Of a stretch of DNA of 64,000 bases, positions 33,716 to 46,060 are shown piece after piece; positions within the stretch are counted from its first letter, which is position 1, and the number at the start of each line of letters is the position of its first letter. Below the pieces are notes generated by a model. The model ran no database searches and was not told the origin of the DNA. It was given only the letters and a program-made list of their open reading frames with translations. The translations under genes and the position numbers were made by a program. The stretch lies in the NCBI GenBank assembly GCA_021904315.1, contig CM038919.1:2728001-2792000 (forward strand), read 5' to 3'. The DNA is from Sphagnum magellanicum (Eukaryota > Streptophyta > Sphagnopsida > Sphagnales > Sphagnaceae).

Positions 33716-35431
33716 TCAGGCATGCCAAGAAGATGCAGAATATAGAGGGGTATCTTTCCAACAAAGAGTAAGGCATCCATCATTCTCCAGGAGCCGATAT
33801 CCATCACATGCATAGCTATGGAGGAGCCGTTCTGCTTGCAAGATGGCTGGGTAACTCAACGGCAGCACCTCAAATCCTGCATTCTCCATCCGCTTCCTCC
33901 ATTTTTCCAGTTTCTCATGTCTTTCAACCCTTTCAACTCCCTCACATGCCACAATGTTCTTGATTTCTTGTCCAAACAAATGCTTCTCCAGGGTTACTCG
34001 CTCCAGGCATTGCTGGGGCATGGTCGAATCAAGTGAATCAAACATTGCACAATAGTAATGTAAGGCTTCAATGAACCGTTCAAGCAATGTTGGGCCATTA
34101 TGGCTTGATTCTTGCTCCACAACCACCATCACTTTTGGAGATAGACATCTAAGCATTCGTAACACCCGATCAATCACAGCACCACCTGCCTCAGCTGCTG
34201 GCTCTTCTCTTACTGTAACACCTGTCTCTTCTTGAGCATCAAGAGAACCAGAATTTGTCATCGATCTATCTCTTTCCGATGTCAGTTCTCCATCTGTGGC
34301 TACAAGTGAATTCCCAGTTGTGGCCAATTCACTGTCTGCAGGAACTCCAGCTGATGCAGCAGCATTGGATGCAGAATCTCCTCCAGAACCATGTCCAAGT
34401 TCAACCTCTTCATCAGAAATTTCTCTGGGTCGCTTCACAGCACGGTCATGGACCTGAACCTGCTGAGGATGAGAGCAAGGTCCCCTTGAACTATTGCATT
34501 CACCTCTCAAGCAACCCACTCTTTGAAAACTCTGCCCTCTTGGGGAATGCATCCTTCCATGGCTGCTGCCATCAAATGAACCGAGTGCACTACCAGGCCC
34601 ACCAAATCTGTGGTCCTTGGCAAGGAGTGGATGCAATCGCATCACAGAGCTGATTGCAACAGCTTCACCTGTTTTAACTCTCAGCAATTCAACATCCAGG
34701 TTCTCCAGCTGTGCATGTACCGGATGAAACTGAAAAGGAATATCCAGCTTCTCTGCCTCCTGTGAAAGTCGCTGTCCTGTCTGCTCCAATACAGCTCTCC
34801 TCTCACTTACACCAGTAATACGCAGGTGTGGCGGTCCCCCAGGCCGAACACTCAAGGCTTGCAGCAATGCCAGCCACTGGACAGGGTCTGAAGCTTCCAG
34901 ATCTATTAGGTGTACAACCTTCTCTCCTTCCATGGCATCCAGGATGGCCTGATTCACTGTGAGAAAAGAAAATTTCAAATAAGGACAAACGCTGAAAAAG
35001 ACCTGGCGAGCAGAAAGCATATCCATGATTGAAGGAAGCTGAGTGGAGTTCAAGGCTCTGTAGACTCCTGGCCATGATTTGGTGATTCGGGTTGCAAGTC
35101 CTTCCATGAAGTAGGTTGCGACTCTTTGCATAGGATCACCCGTAAGGCTTGCTAGCAGAGTGAGCTGCTCAAGAAATACATTCGTGTACTCCATATTGTT
35201 GCTTGCAACAGCATTTGCACAGGCGAGGAGCAACTGAATAAGATAGAGGCCACGCTCTTCAGAGCGTAACTCCTGGAGCCAAAGATGTTGAGTGGGTAGT
35301 GGTCCATTCACAGAGGACAGGGTGGAATGGTGAGGAGATAAATTGGAGCGTGACCAGAAGGATTGAGTGGATGCAGATAGAGAAGATGATGGAGACAAAG
35401 ATGGGGTTTCTCCCCTGATCATTCCAGGCAT
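33716..35431 (-). CDS. SCL3: GRAS-family regulator, SCARECROW-LIKE 3 type
   Basis: This is an intronless gene for a nuclear GRAS protein of 571 residues. In angiosperms SCL3 promotes gibberellin responses by opposing DELLA proteins and works with SHR and SCR in root patterning; the role here is inferred. The GRAS domain starts at RSEERGLYLIQLLLACA (residues 56-72) and includes the first leucine-rich region, the VHIID motif as VHLID (173-177), LRVKTGEAVAISSV (250-263), the PFYRE region (about 430-490) and the SAW region ending LYSASSWHA. Residues about 272-416 are a Ser-, Gly- and acid-rich insert with KRPRE that makes the protein longer than the roughly 480 residues usual for SCL3. The start at 35431 is the first ATG; an upstream TTG-containing extension is closed by a TAG at 35507-35509. 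Confidence 0.93.
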   Translation of the reverse strand: MPGMIRGETPSLSPSSSLSASTQSFWSRSNLSPHHSTLSSVNGPLPTQHLWLQELRSEERGLYLIQLLLACANAVASNNMEYTNVFLEQLTLLASLTGDPMQRVATYFMEGLATRITKSWPGVYRALNSTQLPSIMDMLSARQVFFSVCPYLKFSFLTVNQAILDAMEGEKVVHLIDLEASDPVQWLALLQALSVRPGGPPHLRITGVSERRAVLEQTGQRLSQEAEKLDIPFQFHPVHAQLENLDVELLRVKTGEAVAISSVMRLHPLLAKDHRFGGPGSALGSFDGSSHGRMHSPRGQSFQRVGCLRGECNSSRGPCSHPQQVQVHDRAVKRPREISDEEVELGHGSGGDSASNAAASAGVPADSELATTGNSLVATDGELTSERDRSMTNSGSLDAQEETGVTVREEPAAEAGGAVIDRVLRMLRCLSPKVMVVVEQESSHNGPTLLERFIEALHYYCAMFDSLDSTMPQQCLERVTLEKHLFGQEIKNIVACEGVERVERHEKLEKWRKRMENAGFEVLPLSYPAILQAERLLHSYACDGYRLLENDGCLTLCWKDTPLYSASSWHA

Positions 35432-35892
35432 CTTCACTTTTTGTCTCTGGTCTACAGAATATGTACCATCAACTAGATCATGCAGCTCCAACAATATTTG
35501 TGCAGGCTAGCACCTTCCCTTTCCAATCAAAGACTCTGCTCCCAGTTTGGTTAGGTCTCTCTAGATCAACTCTCTTCCATGTCAGATGTGCTGGTCCAAC
35601 TCCTGCAATAAGAGCCACCACCACCAATGCAGACATCAGTGACACAAATTCACCTGACTTGTGATCATGTTTGACCAAAAGTACCAATACTTAGAATGGC
35701 AAAACATTGATTCCATGATTCTAAGTCACTGTGAAAGCAAGATAACTAAAAAGAATTGCATCTTGCAAGTTTGACCGTCCATAGTAGCCTTGCTGGCTTG
35801 AATCAGCTTCTAGAATTGATATTTGGGTAGCAGCAAAAGTCATCTGAAATCCCCTACAATTGCTGGACATAACTGAATTATCTTTTCTCCAG

Positions 35893-35947
<55 letters not shown>

Positions 35948-37970
35948 TGCATGTCCAAGCAATGCATTGCCTGTGTAATACAGGTGTGAAGTGGAGAGCT
36001 CTCAAAAGGGTTGCAGAAATAACAAAGAACTGCTGTCTACTAGAAAGGGTTTCTATCCTGATTTGTCTCTTCAACACAGTTCTGGATGCAATTTCATCAC
36101 ATGAGTTACACAATTCAAGCACATAGTAACAGTCATCCCTTACAGGGTTTTCTTGTTCTAACTCTCTCTCTCTATCTGATCCCTCCTCCTACCTACATTC
36201 ACACCAGCCTAGTTTATTTTCTTATTTAGTCCCTTCACTTGCCTGTAACGATGTGTTGCAAGACACATCGTTGCAAGACCATGAGAGATTACAGATTGCA
36301 CATGCACAGTTACCGTTTCTCCACAGCACTAACAAACGCACTATCGTCCTCAACGACCGCCTATCTGCATTCTCCATGTTTTGCCGCCCCTGGTATTCTC
36401 AACAGATTGTATTTTGCAAACAGAATAGCTTCCCAGAAATTCGACACACAGAACATAATGGATCGGCTCTACAGGCTCAACATGAAACGCTTGCTTCCTC
36501 TTGAACCATCACCAGGGTGAGGCGATCAACAACATCAATTGCTCCGAGAAAAGAAAGGCAACAACCTCACTTGTCGGACGTATCCACTGTTCTTCATCAG
36601 CAAAGAAAAACCACAATTGCAATGAGAAACATCGTCAAAAGCGCTACGGACGAAGGATCGATCTTCCGTTGTCACAGGAACTAGTATCTCAAAGAATGCG
36701 TAATCTTACAACGTAGCCTCTTCCAGCAATCCTTATCAAACTGACGCTTACTTTCAGACTCAAGCTTCTTCCAATCTGCACTAGAATGATCTATTTACCA
36801 TGCCAGAAAGTAGCGGCTCCTCCTCTCGGAAGGACGTAAAATCACAGGCACGGCAGCATCTGCACTTGGAAATCAGTCAGCTCTTCGTTGTCAGCTCTTC
36901 CAACGACTCTCAGTTGAGAAAACAAACCCTACGCAAAATGCATTTGCTTGCTACGTACATTTGCCTGGATGCTCCATATGTCGCTAGCCGCAAAGCTGAA
37001 ACTTCTTCGTCTTCTTCTTCAAGTACACTACCAGTTATTACTCTTTCTCTCACAGAATCCTCCGATTCACGCCGACAAGCAATCAAGAAAACTCTAACCG
37101 AGAAAATGTTTCACACAACCAAAACCAAAGAAAAAAACATAGCATTTTTCATGCGCACGCTCGCTCACTCGCAACCAACGCGATGACAATAAATCACGAA
37201 ACTCGACAATCATTCCAGTTGATTGATTTTCCTTGAAAACAAAGTTGGCTACAAATAAACAAATGATATATACCGACACAAAGCAAGCAAGCATGCATTT
37301 CCTGACTCCCAACAAAAGACAAAACACCATTGTTTCAAACCTCCTTCTCAGATCAATTCTCAACGCTAAAGTCTAGGCAACAAACCAAACCCCGAGAACA
37401 AAAAAGGAGGGGGGGCGAGGGGGCTCCAAGAAGAAGAAAGAGAACAAAACATTGATAACAACGTTTGAAGCTACGGTAGCAAATGTTTAGAGTCAAGGAT
37501 GGCAAGGCGCGCCGAAACACAAAACCAACAACAACAACAACGCCGCACCTGGAGATTGATTTTTTCCTACACTGTGATGATACCGATCACTGACTCTCGA
37601 TCCAGGATGTGGCGCTGCTCGCTCGCAATCGGATTGCTCTCTTTTTTTCTTTCTCTCTCCTTTGTCTGTTCGTTCGTTCGTTTGTTTCTTTCTTTCTTCG
37701 CGAGTATCTGGCTCTTTTCCTTTCTCTTTTGCTTTGCTGCGGCGTCGTGGTGGTGAGTCGTCCCGTTTGGTATTACAAAGACACGCGCGCGCGCGCCACA
37801 AAGTGGTGTAAGGAAAGCGAAGGTCGCAGAAAAGAGTCGATAAAAGCACAAAAGCACCTAAAACGGTCTTGCGCACACGACACCCCGTCACCACCCCCTT
37901 TATTGCCCCCGTTCTTTCTCACCTGTTCTCGTTATTCCCGGTAAGCATCAAAAAGTCCCCAGTCGCCACC
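35432..37970 (-). other. SCL3 upstream region and probable 5' leader
   Basis: This stretch is less AT-rich than its surroundings and has CG-containing segments near 37500-37800. It includes a (GA)n tract at 35897-35946, which reads as CT on the gene strand, and (GCGC) runs near 37785-37795. On the gene strand TATTCTGTAG lies just before ACCAGAGAC at about 35452 and could be a leader-intron acceptor. A TATATAT word lies near 37268. These are weak signals; frames on both strands here (36239-37944) look like non-coding sequence. Confidence 0.4.
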
Positions 37971-37972
37971 AC

Positions 37973-37978
37973 CACGTG
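37973..37978. promoter_or_regulatory. G-box CACGTG
   Basis: CACGTG, the palindromic core bound by plant bHLH and bZIP factors, lies in CACCACGTGACT upstream of the SCL3-type gene, next to a (CT)n/(CA)n microsatellite at 37980-38024. The word is short, so a regulatory role is only possible. Confidence 0.3.
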
Positions 37979-37979
37979 A

Positions 37980-38010
<31 letters not shown>

Positions 38011-38464
38011 TCTCTCTCTCTCTCCGCACGGTATTTCCCTCCAACCTCCCAACAACTACAACTACCCCTCGCCACCCAAACTACGGACGACGCCAAATAC
38101 TATACTTTTTTTTGGGCTGGCTATTATATGTAGCCAAAAAGCTACATTAAAAATTTAAAATGCTAAAATCAACTGCCTTTTCAGATTTTCAATAGCCATA
38201 ACTCGACCAAAATTTAAGGACACTCACCATATTTCTTCTATAAATATTTCAATTATATAGCCAATTTTTTTTTTATAATGTTTTAAACATTTCACTTTCA
38301 TATGTAGTAGTTTGTGGCCAACTTTGGCTAAATGTTTCCTATGAATCATTGCTATTTTGGCTACATCACAAAATTGACCCCAAAACAAAAACAAAAAAAA
38401 AAACACCCCAATGCTTTTCTTTTTCAAATTTGTGAGATTAGGTGTTTTGGGTATCATCCAAAGA

Positions 38465-38730
38465 GGATTTAGCCAAATTTGACTACAGGTCAAAAGTAAA
38501 AAAGTTAAGGAATCAGGTCATATTTTTGGCGACCTACTACAACTTATTGTCTATTATATATGGCAACATCAAGTTTTTTTTCCTCAGAATGTGGTGACGG
38601 ATTTAGCCAAATTTGACTACAGGTCAAAAGTAGAAAAGTTAAGGAATCAGCTCATATTTTTGGCGACCTACTACAACCTATTGTCTATTATATATGGCAA
38701 CATAAAGTTTTTCTCCTCAGAATGTGGTGA
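38465..38730. repeat. two-copy tandem repeat, about 134 bp
   Basis: The unit GGATTTAGCCAAATTTGACT ... CAGAATGTGGTGA is present at 38465-38598 and again at 38599-38730. The copies differ at only a few positions, so the duplication is young. No protein is encoded. Confidence 0.85.
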
Positions 38731-39030
38731 ATTTTTTTTTTGGGCCAAGTTGTGAAATTCTGTTGAAGAAAACATCAATGGTAAATTTTTAAAAAAAAAC
38801 ACCCAAAAAATTCATGTAAATTCTTTCTAAATATTATAAATGTCCCATGCTTAGAGTAAATTAGGGCCTCTGGGTCCAAAGCTAATATTTATTGAGTTTA
38901 ATTTACCCACTAAAAGAGGCCACACTCACTCAAGAAGGGGAATGTACTCACCGAGTGTGGGGGTAGGTGTTAGCTCACCCTTCCCCCCCAACACACAACA
39001 CTCTCCATCTCTCTCTCCATTCCTCTTGGT

Positions 39031-39470
39031 CAACAAACAAACAAACAAAAAAGAAAAAACCACACACAACTGTGCAAACCAAAAAAAAAAAAAATCTTAA
39101 AAAAGCTTACAAAACTAGTACACAAACAAACAAACAAAAAACCACAAACAACCAAGCAATAAAAATAAGAAACTGCCAAACAAACATACAAAACAAAGAA
39201 AACCACACACAACCATGCAAACAAAACAGAACAAAAGAAACTACCAGACAAACAAGAGTCCACAAACAACCAAGCAAACCAAAAAATGGCCCCAAACAAA
39301 AAAAGAAAAAAAAGGAAAGAAACTAACAAACAAACAAACAAACAAAAGCACACACAAGCAAGCAAATCAAAAAAAAGAAAGAAAGCAAAGAAACTACCAA
39401 ACAAAGATACAAAAAGCCAGACACAACCAAGCCAAAAAAAAAAAAAAAAAACTACCAAACATTCAAAACA
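39031..39470. repeat. A/C-rich minisatellite
   Basis: Units beginning GAAACTNCCAAACAAAC recur at about 39170, 39238, 39319, 39389 and 39449 with periods of 60-81 bases, mixed with (CAAA)n runs. The + strand is made almost wholly of A and C, so long frames open on both strands, encoding Lys/Thr/Asn on one and Phe/Leu/Val/Cys on the other. These frames are artefacts of composition. Confidence 0.75.
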
Positions 39471-39625
39471 AATTCCATGCACGCTTCTTTAGTAAGTCCT
39501 TGTGTCGTATTCTCTCTCTTTCTCTCTAAATACCATACACTTTTTTTATGCCACCAACAACTACTCCAATACTTTTAGTGTTCTTTTTGTGTATTGGCTT
39601 TTTCTGGGGTCCATGTATATATATA

Positions 39626-39868
39626 TACTCTCCCTACTACCTTGGCAACTTTAACAATTAATTATATGATTATTCTCAGAAATGTTGAAATGTATTATAT
39701 TTTCAAATATTTTCAGTAAAATTAATTTTTAATTTTAAAAAAAAATTGCAAAGGAAATATTGAATTGTCAGGAATGTTTTTTTTATTTGTTGGAATGAAA
39801 ATTACAAAGTTAATTAAATATTATTCAATAGACATGTGTGAAAGTTGTCAAGGGACTATGGTATAGTA
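39626..39868. mobile_element. MITE family copy B
   Basis: The left end (CTACCTTGGCAACTTTAACA) and the right end (reverse complement TACCATAGTCCCTTGACAAC) form terminal inverted repeats of about 28 bases. The interior shares GAAATGTTGAAATG and AGGAATGTTTT-like stretches with copies at 40398-40650 and 51676-51874. It is non-coding. Confidence 0.65.
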
Positions 39869-40397
39869 TGTATGTAGGGTGGTTTGATAGATTTTTTTTA
39901 GTGATTTAAATTGTATTAATTTAATATTTGCTACATCCCAAAACCCCCTTTCCTTCCATCCTCGCTTAGTGTGTTAGTTTTAGGGTGTTGATTTTATTTT
40001 TTTCAATCCATGACTTGATTACTATTGAGGGGCTTTTCCAATGCATGGACTGGGACTGGGTACGTACATAGTGCCTCCTCTAAAGGTGAGTTTGACCTCC
40101 AAAGAGGTACACACCCAAACAAAATAAAAATGGAAAAAGAGACTTGTACTTGAGATAGAGTTTACAAGGTCCACAACAAGCCACACAAAGGCACACAAAT
40201 TCCGTCACATTTTTTTTTTCCTCTTGAATCCTACAAAATAGAACAAAGACCAAAGCATCCCAAAAATTTATTAATTAATTAAAAAAGAAAAAAAGAGTCA
40301 AGTCAGTCCCACCATAGATTGTAGACAAAAATCTCTCCCCACCCCCAAACCCAAAACAACAAACTATATAATAAGCTTTGTCGTCTATCTTGGTAAA

Positions 40398-40650
40398 GTA
40401 GGGGTGGTACCATGGCAAGTTCAACGTTAATTAAATTTATTTTAGAAATGTTGAAATTTTTCCCAAAAAAAAAAAAAAAAAAACGGCTATTTCGAAGATT
40501 TTTTTTTTTTTTTTTTTGGTTTGCGGACTGGAGAATCTTTTGGAATATTCTGAATTTTTAAAAAAAAAATCGGAAATGGAGTCTTCAAAATAAAATAATT
40601 ATTGGAGACTGAAATGTGGAACTTGGGCATGGTCCAATGGGTACCCAATA
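40398..40650. mobile_element. MITE family copy D
   Basis: The left end GGTACCATGGCAAGTTCAAC is mirrored at the right end by GGACCATGCCCAAGTTCCAC in reverse complement. The interior contains GAAATGTTGAAAT as in copy B, then A-runs and T-runs that can pair with each other (40465-40517). Confidence 0.55.
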
Positions 40651-43579
40651 ATCACCGAAAAAGGGACGCCGAAAGGCTGTTCCTTAGCCTGCGCGTGTGA
40701 GTACTGTTTTGTAATAAAAACTCACGTACAAAAACGTGATTCCAATTGCCATTCCCACAAGTGTCAGTCAGCCCTTTTTCTTTTTCTTTTTTCTTTTTTT
40801 TCTTTTTTTTTTTTTTTGAGGGGGGGGGGTCTCTGGGAAGGGTCACGGACAAATATCATACCCAGATAGCCTGGTTCCACACGCCCCTCCCAACCCCACA
40901 TCCCAAACTTATGTGGAATAGGTGGGTAAATTTGCTTTTGGTTCCACTTTGGGTTTTGTCCAGTTCCACTTGTGATGTGAACAGAGGTGGGGAAATTTGG
41001 AATACTGTAGTGATGTGAACTATGACCCATGGGTTACGGACTAAGGTAAGGTAAGGTAAGGTAATCGGGGAGAGGGAGAGAGGGTCATGTGCCTTCTTTG
41101 CCTATTCATGGTAACCAGCCCAGTTGAGCCTGTTTACCAGATGTAACCATCCTTCATGAGAATGAAGACACCCTCTTTTCATCCATGCACAGAGTGATTA
41201 TGCAATTTTCATCCAAGTAACAACAAAGTGTTACAGAGTTTTTTTTTAAATAAAATAATTACTATGTATATTACTTCTTCTTTTTTTATTACTATCTACC
41301 TACTTAGAGTCCACTTGCAGGTTGTTAGTAGGTAAAGCAGTAGAAAAAACTAACTGAAGTAAACCACCATGGTTTGCAAGGGAAACTCCAGTACAATAGA
41401 AAACTGTTTCCTGACCACTTATCATTCATTCATTCATTCATTCATCCATCCATCCATCCTTCTGGGTGCTGGTTCACTCTAGCCCAACAGGCCACATAGA
41501 ACCCGTTACAATGTGACGGAACGGCATCTCGTCCTTCTGGGCGGTACACGTTCCTAGGTGGGAACGGAACCCTGTAAGGCGGTTCCATAGTAGGTACTCA
41601 AGTGGATTTGTACTTTACCTTGGTTACTTATCTTCCCTAGAAATTGATGTATACCTGACCCCAACTTTATTGCAATAAAATTCGCCTTAATCTCCATCCT
41701 TTTATTTTTTCTTTTTTTTTCCCCTTTTTTTTTCTCCTCACTATTTTGTCCTTGGAATCTATAAAACAACTAAAAGAGATTTTGAATAGTAATAGTAATG
41801 ATAATAATAATAATAATAATAGTACAATTTATGGATTAATAAAGCACCACTCTAAGCGTTTTCTACTAGGTTTTGATTACATTAACCTAATGGAAAGCCA
41901 TTGAAATGAGGCCTTGTTTCTTGCGGGATGGACAGGTGCTTTTCAATAGAAAGCTGCACTTGGGTTAATGTAATCAAATATTACAAACTTTGGGAACATT
42001 CTATATGTGAGGAACTTTCTAGAGAATTTTTTTTAATAAAAACATGTTCTCATGAAAGCTTGAAAAATGTCATTTTATGATGATTCAGAGTTTGGTTCAC
42101 AGCTCTTTGCATTGGGTCAATGCATGATTCGTAAAACTGTGAGGTGATTATGAGCACAACTAGTTTGAAAAATCGAAAGTCGTTTAAGCAAAATTTGTGA
42201 TTGCACGCAAGGGAAGACCCATCTCACCAACCTTGCACATGTATGAAAAAGTTGCACAACAAGAACAATATTACTAACCTAAACATAGGAGGGTTATTAG
42301 TTATCACACTTACTCCAAAGGAAGGGGAGGGATTTTCACGACTAAGCATGAGAAGTGTAGGAGGGTTCGTATGCATATTCTTTAAGAGCAAGAGGGATCT
42401 TAAAGAGTAAGCATAAGAGCCTTACTACACCTTGTAATCAATTTGGGTTTGTTTTTATTATTATTATTATTATTATTAATTCATGATTTTATTGTGATCA
42501 CTTGTACTGAGTGTTAATGAAGTGAGGAAATTGCACAACCCTTGTGAATTCTCACCTCATATTTAGAGTTCATTACTTGAGTGTTGAACTTTTTTTTGAG
42601 CTGGACAAAATATTTATTCCGATATGGTTGTTTGAAGGAATGATGGTGATTGTACCGAAATGATACAATGCAACCCATCTTCCTTCACCACGAGAATTTG
42701 GGGGAAGTACTTCTTTGTGGATGGGTTGTTTAAACCGACCTACAAACTTACACACACACAAGGTGACTAATTCATTGTTTACCGTAGCCTAGGGTCAGCT
42801 TCCACATTGACAAAATGAATAATTATTTTTTTCAAGAAATTAATTGGTTTTTAAATTTTGAAATTATTGAATTTTCCATGATCTATTATGATATTGTCAC
42901 ATGAGTAATGACAATTATTCAGAGTTTTAGTCTATGATAATTATGATGATTTTCAACATGTCACCAAAAGAAAAATGCCATGAAGTGGCCCTACCTACCT
43001 ACCTACCTAGTGAACATCATCTCCTTTTATGATTCTTTTAACATAGTCCAAAAGCTACATCACTAACTTGATTAGTGGTTTTAATATTTTCTTTAAAGAC
43101 ATGGCCTAGTGAAAGTGATTAAACACCAAGAAATTCTAAGGCAATAACTAGTTTTATATATATACCTATTTAAATTGAATATATATGGCATGGGACCAAA
43201 TTTTTGAAAACGTGCTAATTCATAAAAGGTCGCTTCTACCTAGACCAATGAAAGCTCTTGTGGACCAATATGTGAAAGGATACCCATACTTATTGTGGAC
43301 AAGTTTCAACTAGTGTTAAGTGGGTATCACTTTTTCACAATACTTGTTGGACTCAATTTTCACAAAGCATTTGAAAAATATTTAATTATCTGTAAATTAA
43401 ATTCAGTTTTTTTCGAGCATTGGTGTTAGGTATCAAGTTTTTTAGTTTTTTTTATTAGGCCAATTCTCATAAATATGATAATGATTGATTATCTTTAGGT
43501 GGTTCTCACAAACCAAGTATGATATTAAAAATTTCAAATCACGAAATCATAGTCAAAACTTTTGGGTGGGGGGGGGATG
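40651..43579. other. gene-free DNA with microsatellites
   Basis: No gene is recognised. It contains pyrimidine and poly-T runs near 40780-40820, (GGTAA)n near 41043-41062, (ATTC)n/(ATCC)n near 41427-41458, (AAT)n near 41800-41820 and (ATT)n near 42455-42478. GGGTGCTGGTTCACTCTAGC at about 41463 matches the sequence near 5456. Confidence 0.5.
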
Positions 43580-46060
43580 AAATTGACAAGGTGCCAACAA
43601 TCTGATTTTTATATTTTCATAAGTTAACAATCTCATATCTCTTAAAAGCATCTTCAAGTTACTCTAACTCCTTTTGAAAATTTCCATCTATTTCAATAAA
43701 TTTCACTAAGTTGGATGAAAAATTATAACCTACTTAATATCATACCAACTTTTTTTAAATTTCAATTTGTAAAGAACATCTCTTTAGATTTATAAGCATT
43801 TTAATAAAAAAAGAAATCCTTTCCATGTCATTCATGATCACACAATGTTTAAAATCTACTGAGCACATAATCCAACAATAAGAAACGTTAATTCATGTTT
43901 CTCACTCTATTGAACAAGACATTTGATGTCTTTTACATCCGCTTAATATCATCAAAAATCAATAGTTCCATGTGGACAAGTTCTTTTGCTCATTCACTTA
44001 TACTTGCAATCTACTCAAAGATATTTAAACTACAATATTGATCAAAGAGATCTTAATCGACAACATTCCTTTCAAACTTTACTAAGGGATGCAATGTTCA
44101 TGGCATTTCACAAACAAAAATCTCTTATCATATTCCTAAACCACAACACCTTGCTCCCTTCCAACAAATAAAAACATTGTATAAATTAAACCTAATGTCT
44201 AACATCAAGGAAAATATATAATGAATTTTTTTTCATATTTATTTAAGAATGAAAAGAAAAAATCTATTACTCCACAAACTTCCTTTTTGATGTTAGAAAG
44301 TAACAAAGCTAATTCATCAACAACACCCAAATTATCCTACATTAAATTATCAAAAGAAAACACAATTTCTTTTATTTCCTTAGGTTTTAAGTTCATGGAA
44401 ATTATAGAATGTAATGCATCACTAAACAAGTTCCAATGTCCATAAGACTAGTTTAAAACATAAATGTGACAGTGGGAAAATTACATGCCACAATAATCTA
44501 AAAGATGTTCCACATTCAAAATGGTGGCATTTGATTAATAATTTTTCAACAATTTGTATGTTGTAACAAGCACAATAATTGTTCAAAATTGTAATGTGTC
44601 TTTAAAACATGATTATCTTGTTAGCAAATATGTAAAACAATAATAAGTATATTACTTTAGTGTTCAACGCTATATGGTCACAAACAAAAGTTTTGAAATT
44701 GAAAAAAAATTAAGATAAGAAAAAATTTCTACTTTATTTTAACTAGGTTATTCAATTTTGTTAAGCAAATTCTAACCTTAATATATGTTTTATCTCATTC
44801 TTGCCTTCCCTTCCCAAATTTTTTGGGCCAAGTGATGAACTTTTTGCAAATATAATTGTGTAAACTTAATAAATACATATTTTTAAAAATTATAAACCTT
44901 TTCATATGTTGTGCCATATTGACATGCTTTGGAAAAAACATGACCAAAACAAGTTTTTAAAAAGCTTTCCTCCAAATAAAAAAATTCACAACTAACAATT
45001 AATTTCAATGCTAATCATTGCATTGAGGTTAAACCCTTCATCCTTGACATGAACAAAGATTTTTTTTCCGTAAGCTATACTTGTCCAACAAATCTATTAA
45101 ACTTTGAACCAAGGCTTATTTTATAATTTTTGTAATTTCAAACAAGTTGATAGTGACATGTTTTGGCTACGAATTGCACATCTTAAAAAATTAATAACTA
45201 AAATAAACACATTATATGCCCCTTTGGAAAATTAGAGATCAAAATTAACAATTGTAAGATAACATTCTACTAACACTTGAAGAACATGAAGTTATTTAGT
45301 TTTCTCCACCAACCCTAATAAAATTTCTTGTGAAAACTACATTCTAAAACGAAATTTAATTCTTGGACACAAATACAAACCAAATGTTTAAATTACACAC
45401 TCTCCACAAACTAGATTGGCAAATTGCTTTTCACAATCAAAAGACCCATCTTTTTAAGGAAATTTTTCCATTACACATCATCCTTTTTGAAGGAATCTTT
45501 TATAGCGATTTGTTTTGAAATAGATCCCCCAAACACATCTTTTATAATAATTTGTTTTGAGATAGATCCTCCAAAACACATATTGTCTTTTTTGTGTTGG
45601 TTCTTTATCCTCTTTTCCTTGCATTAAACTATTCATTTCTTCCTCAAACCTTTTTGAAACAATGGCATGATGTGCATCAACATGTTTTCTCAAAAATGTT
45701 ATTCCATTTGTTATATAATATGAAATTAACCCCTTTCTTATTTGTGTTTTCGAATTTAATGTTTGACTAGACCATTATAACACAAGATGTAGCACATAGT
45801 CTATGCATGTTCAATATTAACACCTTGATTATCATTTAGTCAAAAAAATAATGATGAGTTTTCCAAAAATTTCTTTGAACATGCAAGTTCTTCATATTTT
45901 GTTTCCACAATTTTTTATTCATTTTTTGAAGTTTTTTTTTGTTTTAGTTTGCACATTGGGAATATCTTCATATCTTTCTTCCATAATTAAATCATTCATA
46001 AAAACCTCATAAGTTTCATTGCCATTTACTCTACTTTCATTTTTGGAAGACTAATCCATT
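43580..46060 (-). pseudogene. hAT-superfamily transposase, dead
   Basis: Read on the - strand, this shows in order a BED-finger-like region (MCYILCYN ... LRKHVDAHH, about 45830-45660), FEEEMNSL (near 45645), a segment matching LGLLIVKSNLPIQFVES of plant hAT proteins (near 45420), the catalytic region with QPKHVTINLFE and SLIDLLDKYSLRKK (about 45170-45080), HVKDEG (near 45050) and ITWPKK (near 44820). It ends with the C-terminal dimerisation segment (RISFFIKMLINLKRC, near 43800). Frames shift several times and many TAA, TAG and TGA codons interrupt it. A 42-bp tandem duplication lies inside at 45495-45579. Terminal inverted repeats and target duplication were not identified. Positions within the element are approximate. 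Confidence 0.72.

Noticed and set aside
35432-35494. 21-codon upstream extension of the SCL3 frame
   Set aside because: It has no ATG, only a TTG, and is closed by a TAG at 35507-35509. The first ATG at 35431 fits the family start.
35860-36126. frame with a long Arg-Glu repeat
   Set aside because: It is a translation of the (GA)n microsatellite.
36239-37186. several frames of 60-128 codons upstream of the SCL3 gene
   Set aside because: They occur in different frames and strands, with no domain and no consistent splice structure. More likely this is untranslated or promoter DNA.
38967-39529. frames of 104-150 codons on both strands
   Set aside because: They come from A/C-only repeat DNA with almost no stop codons by composition.
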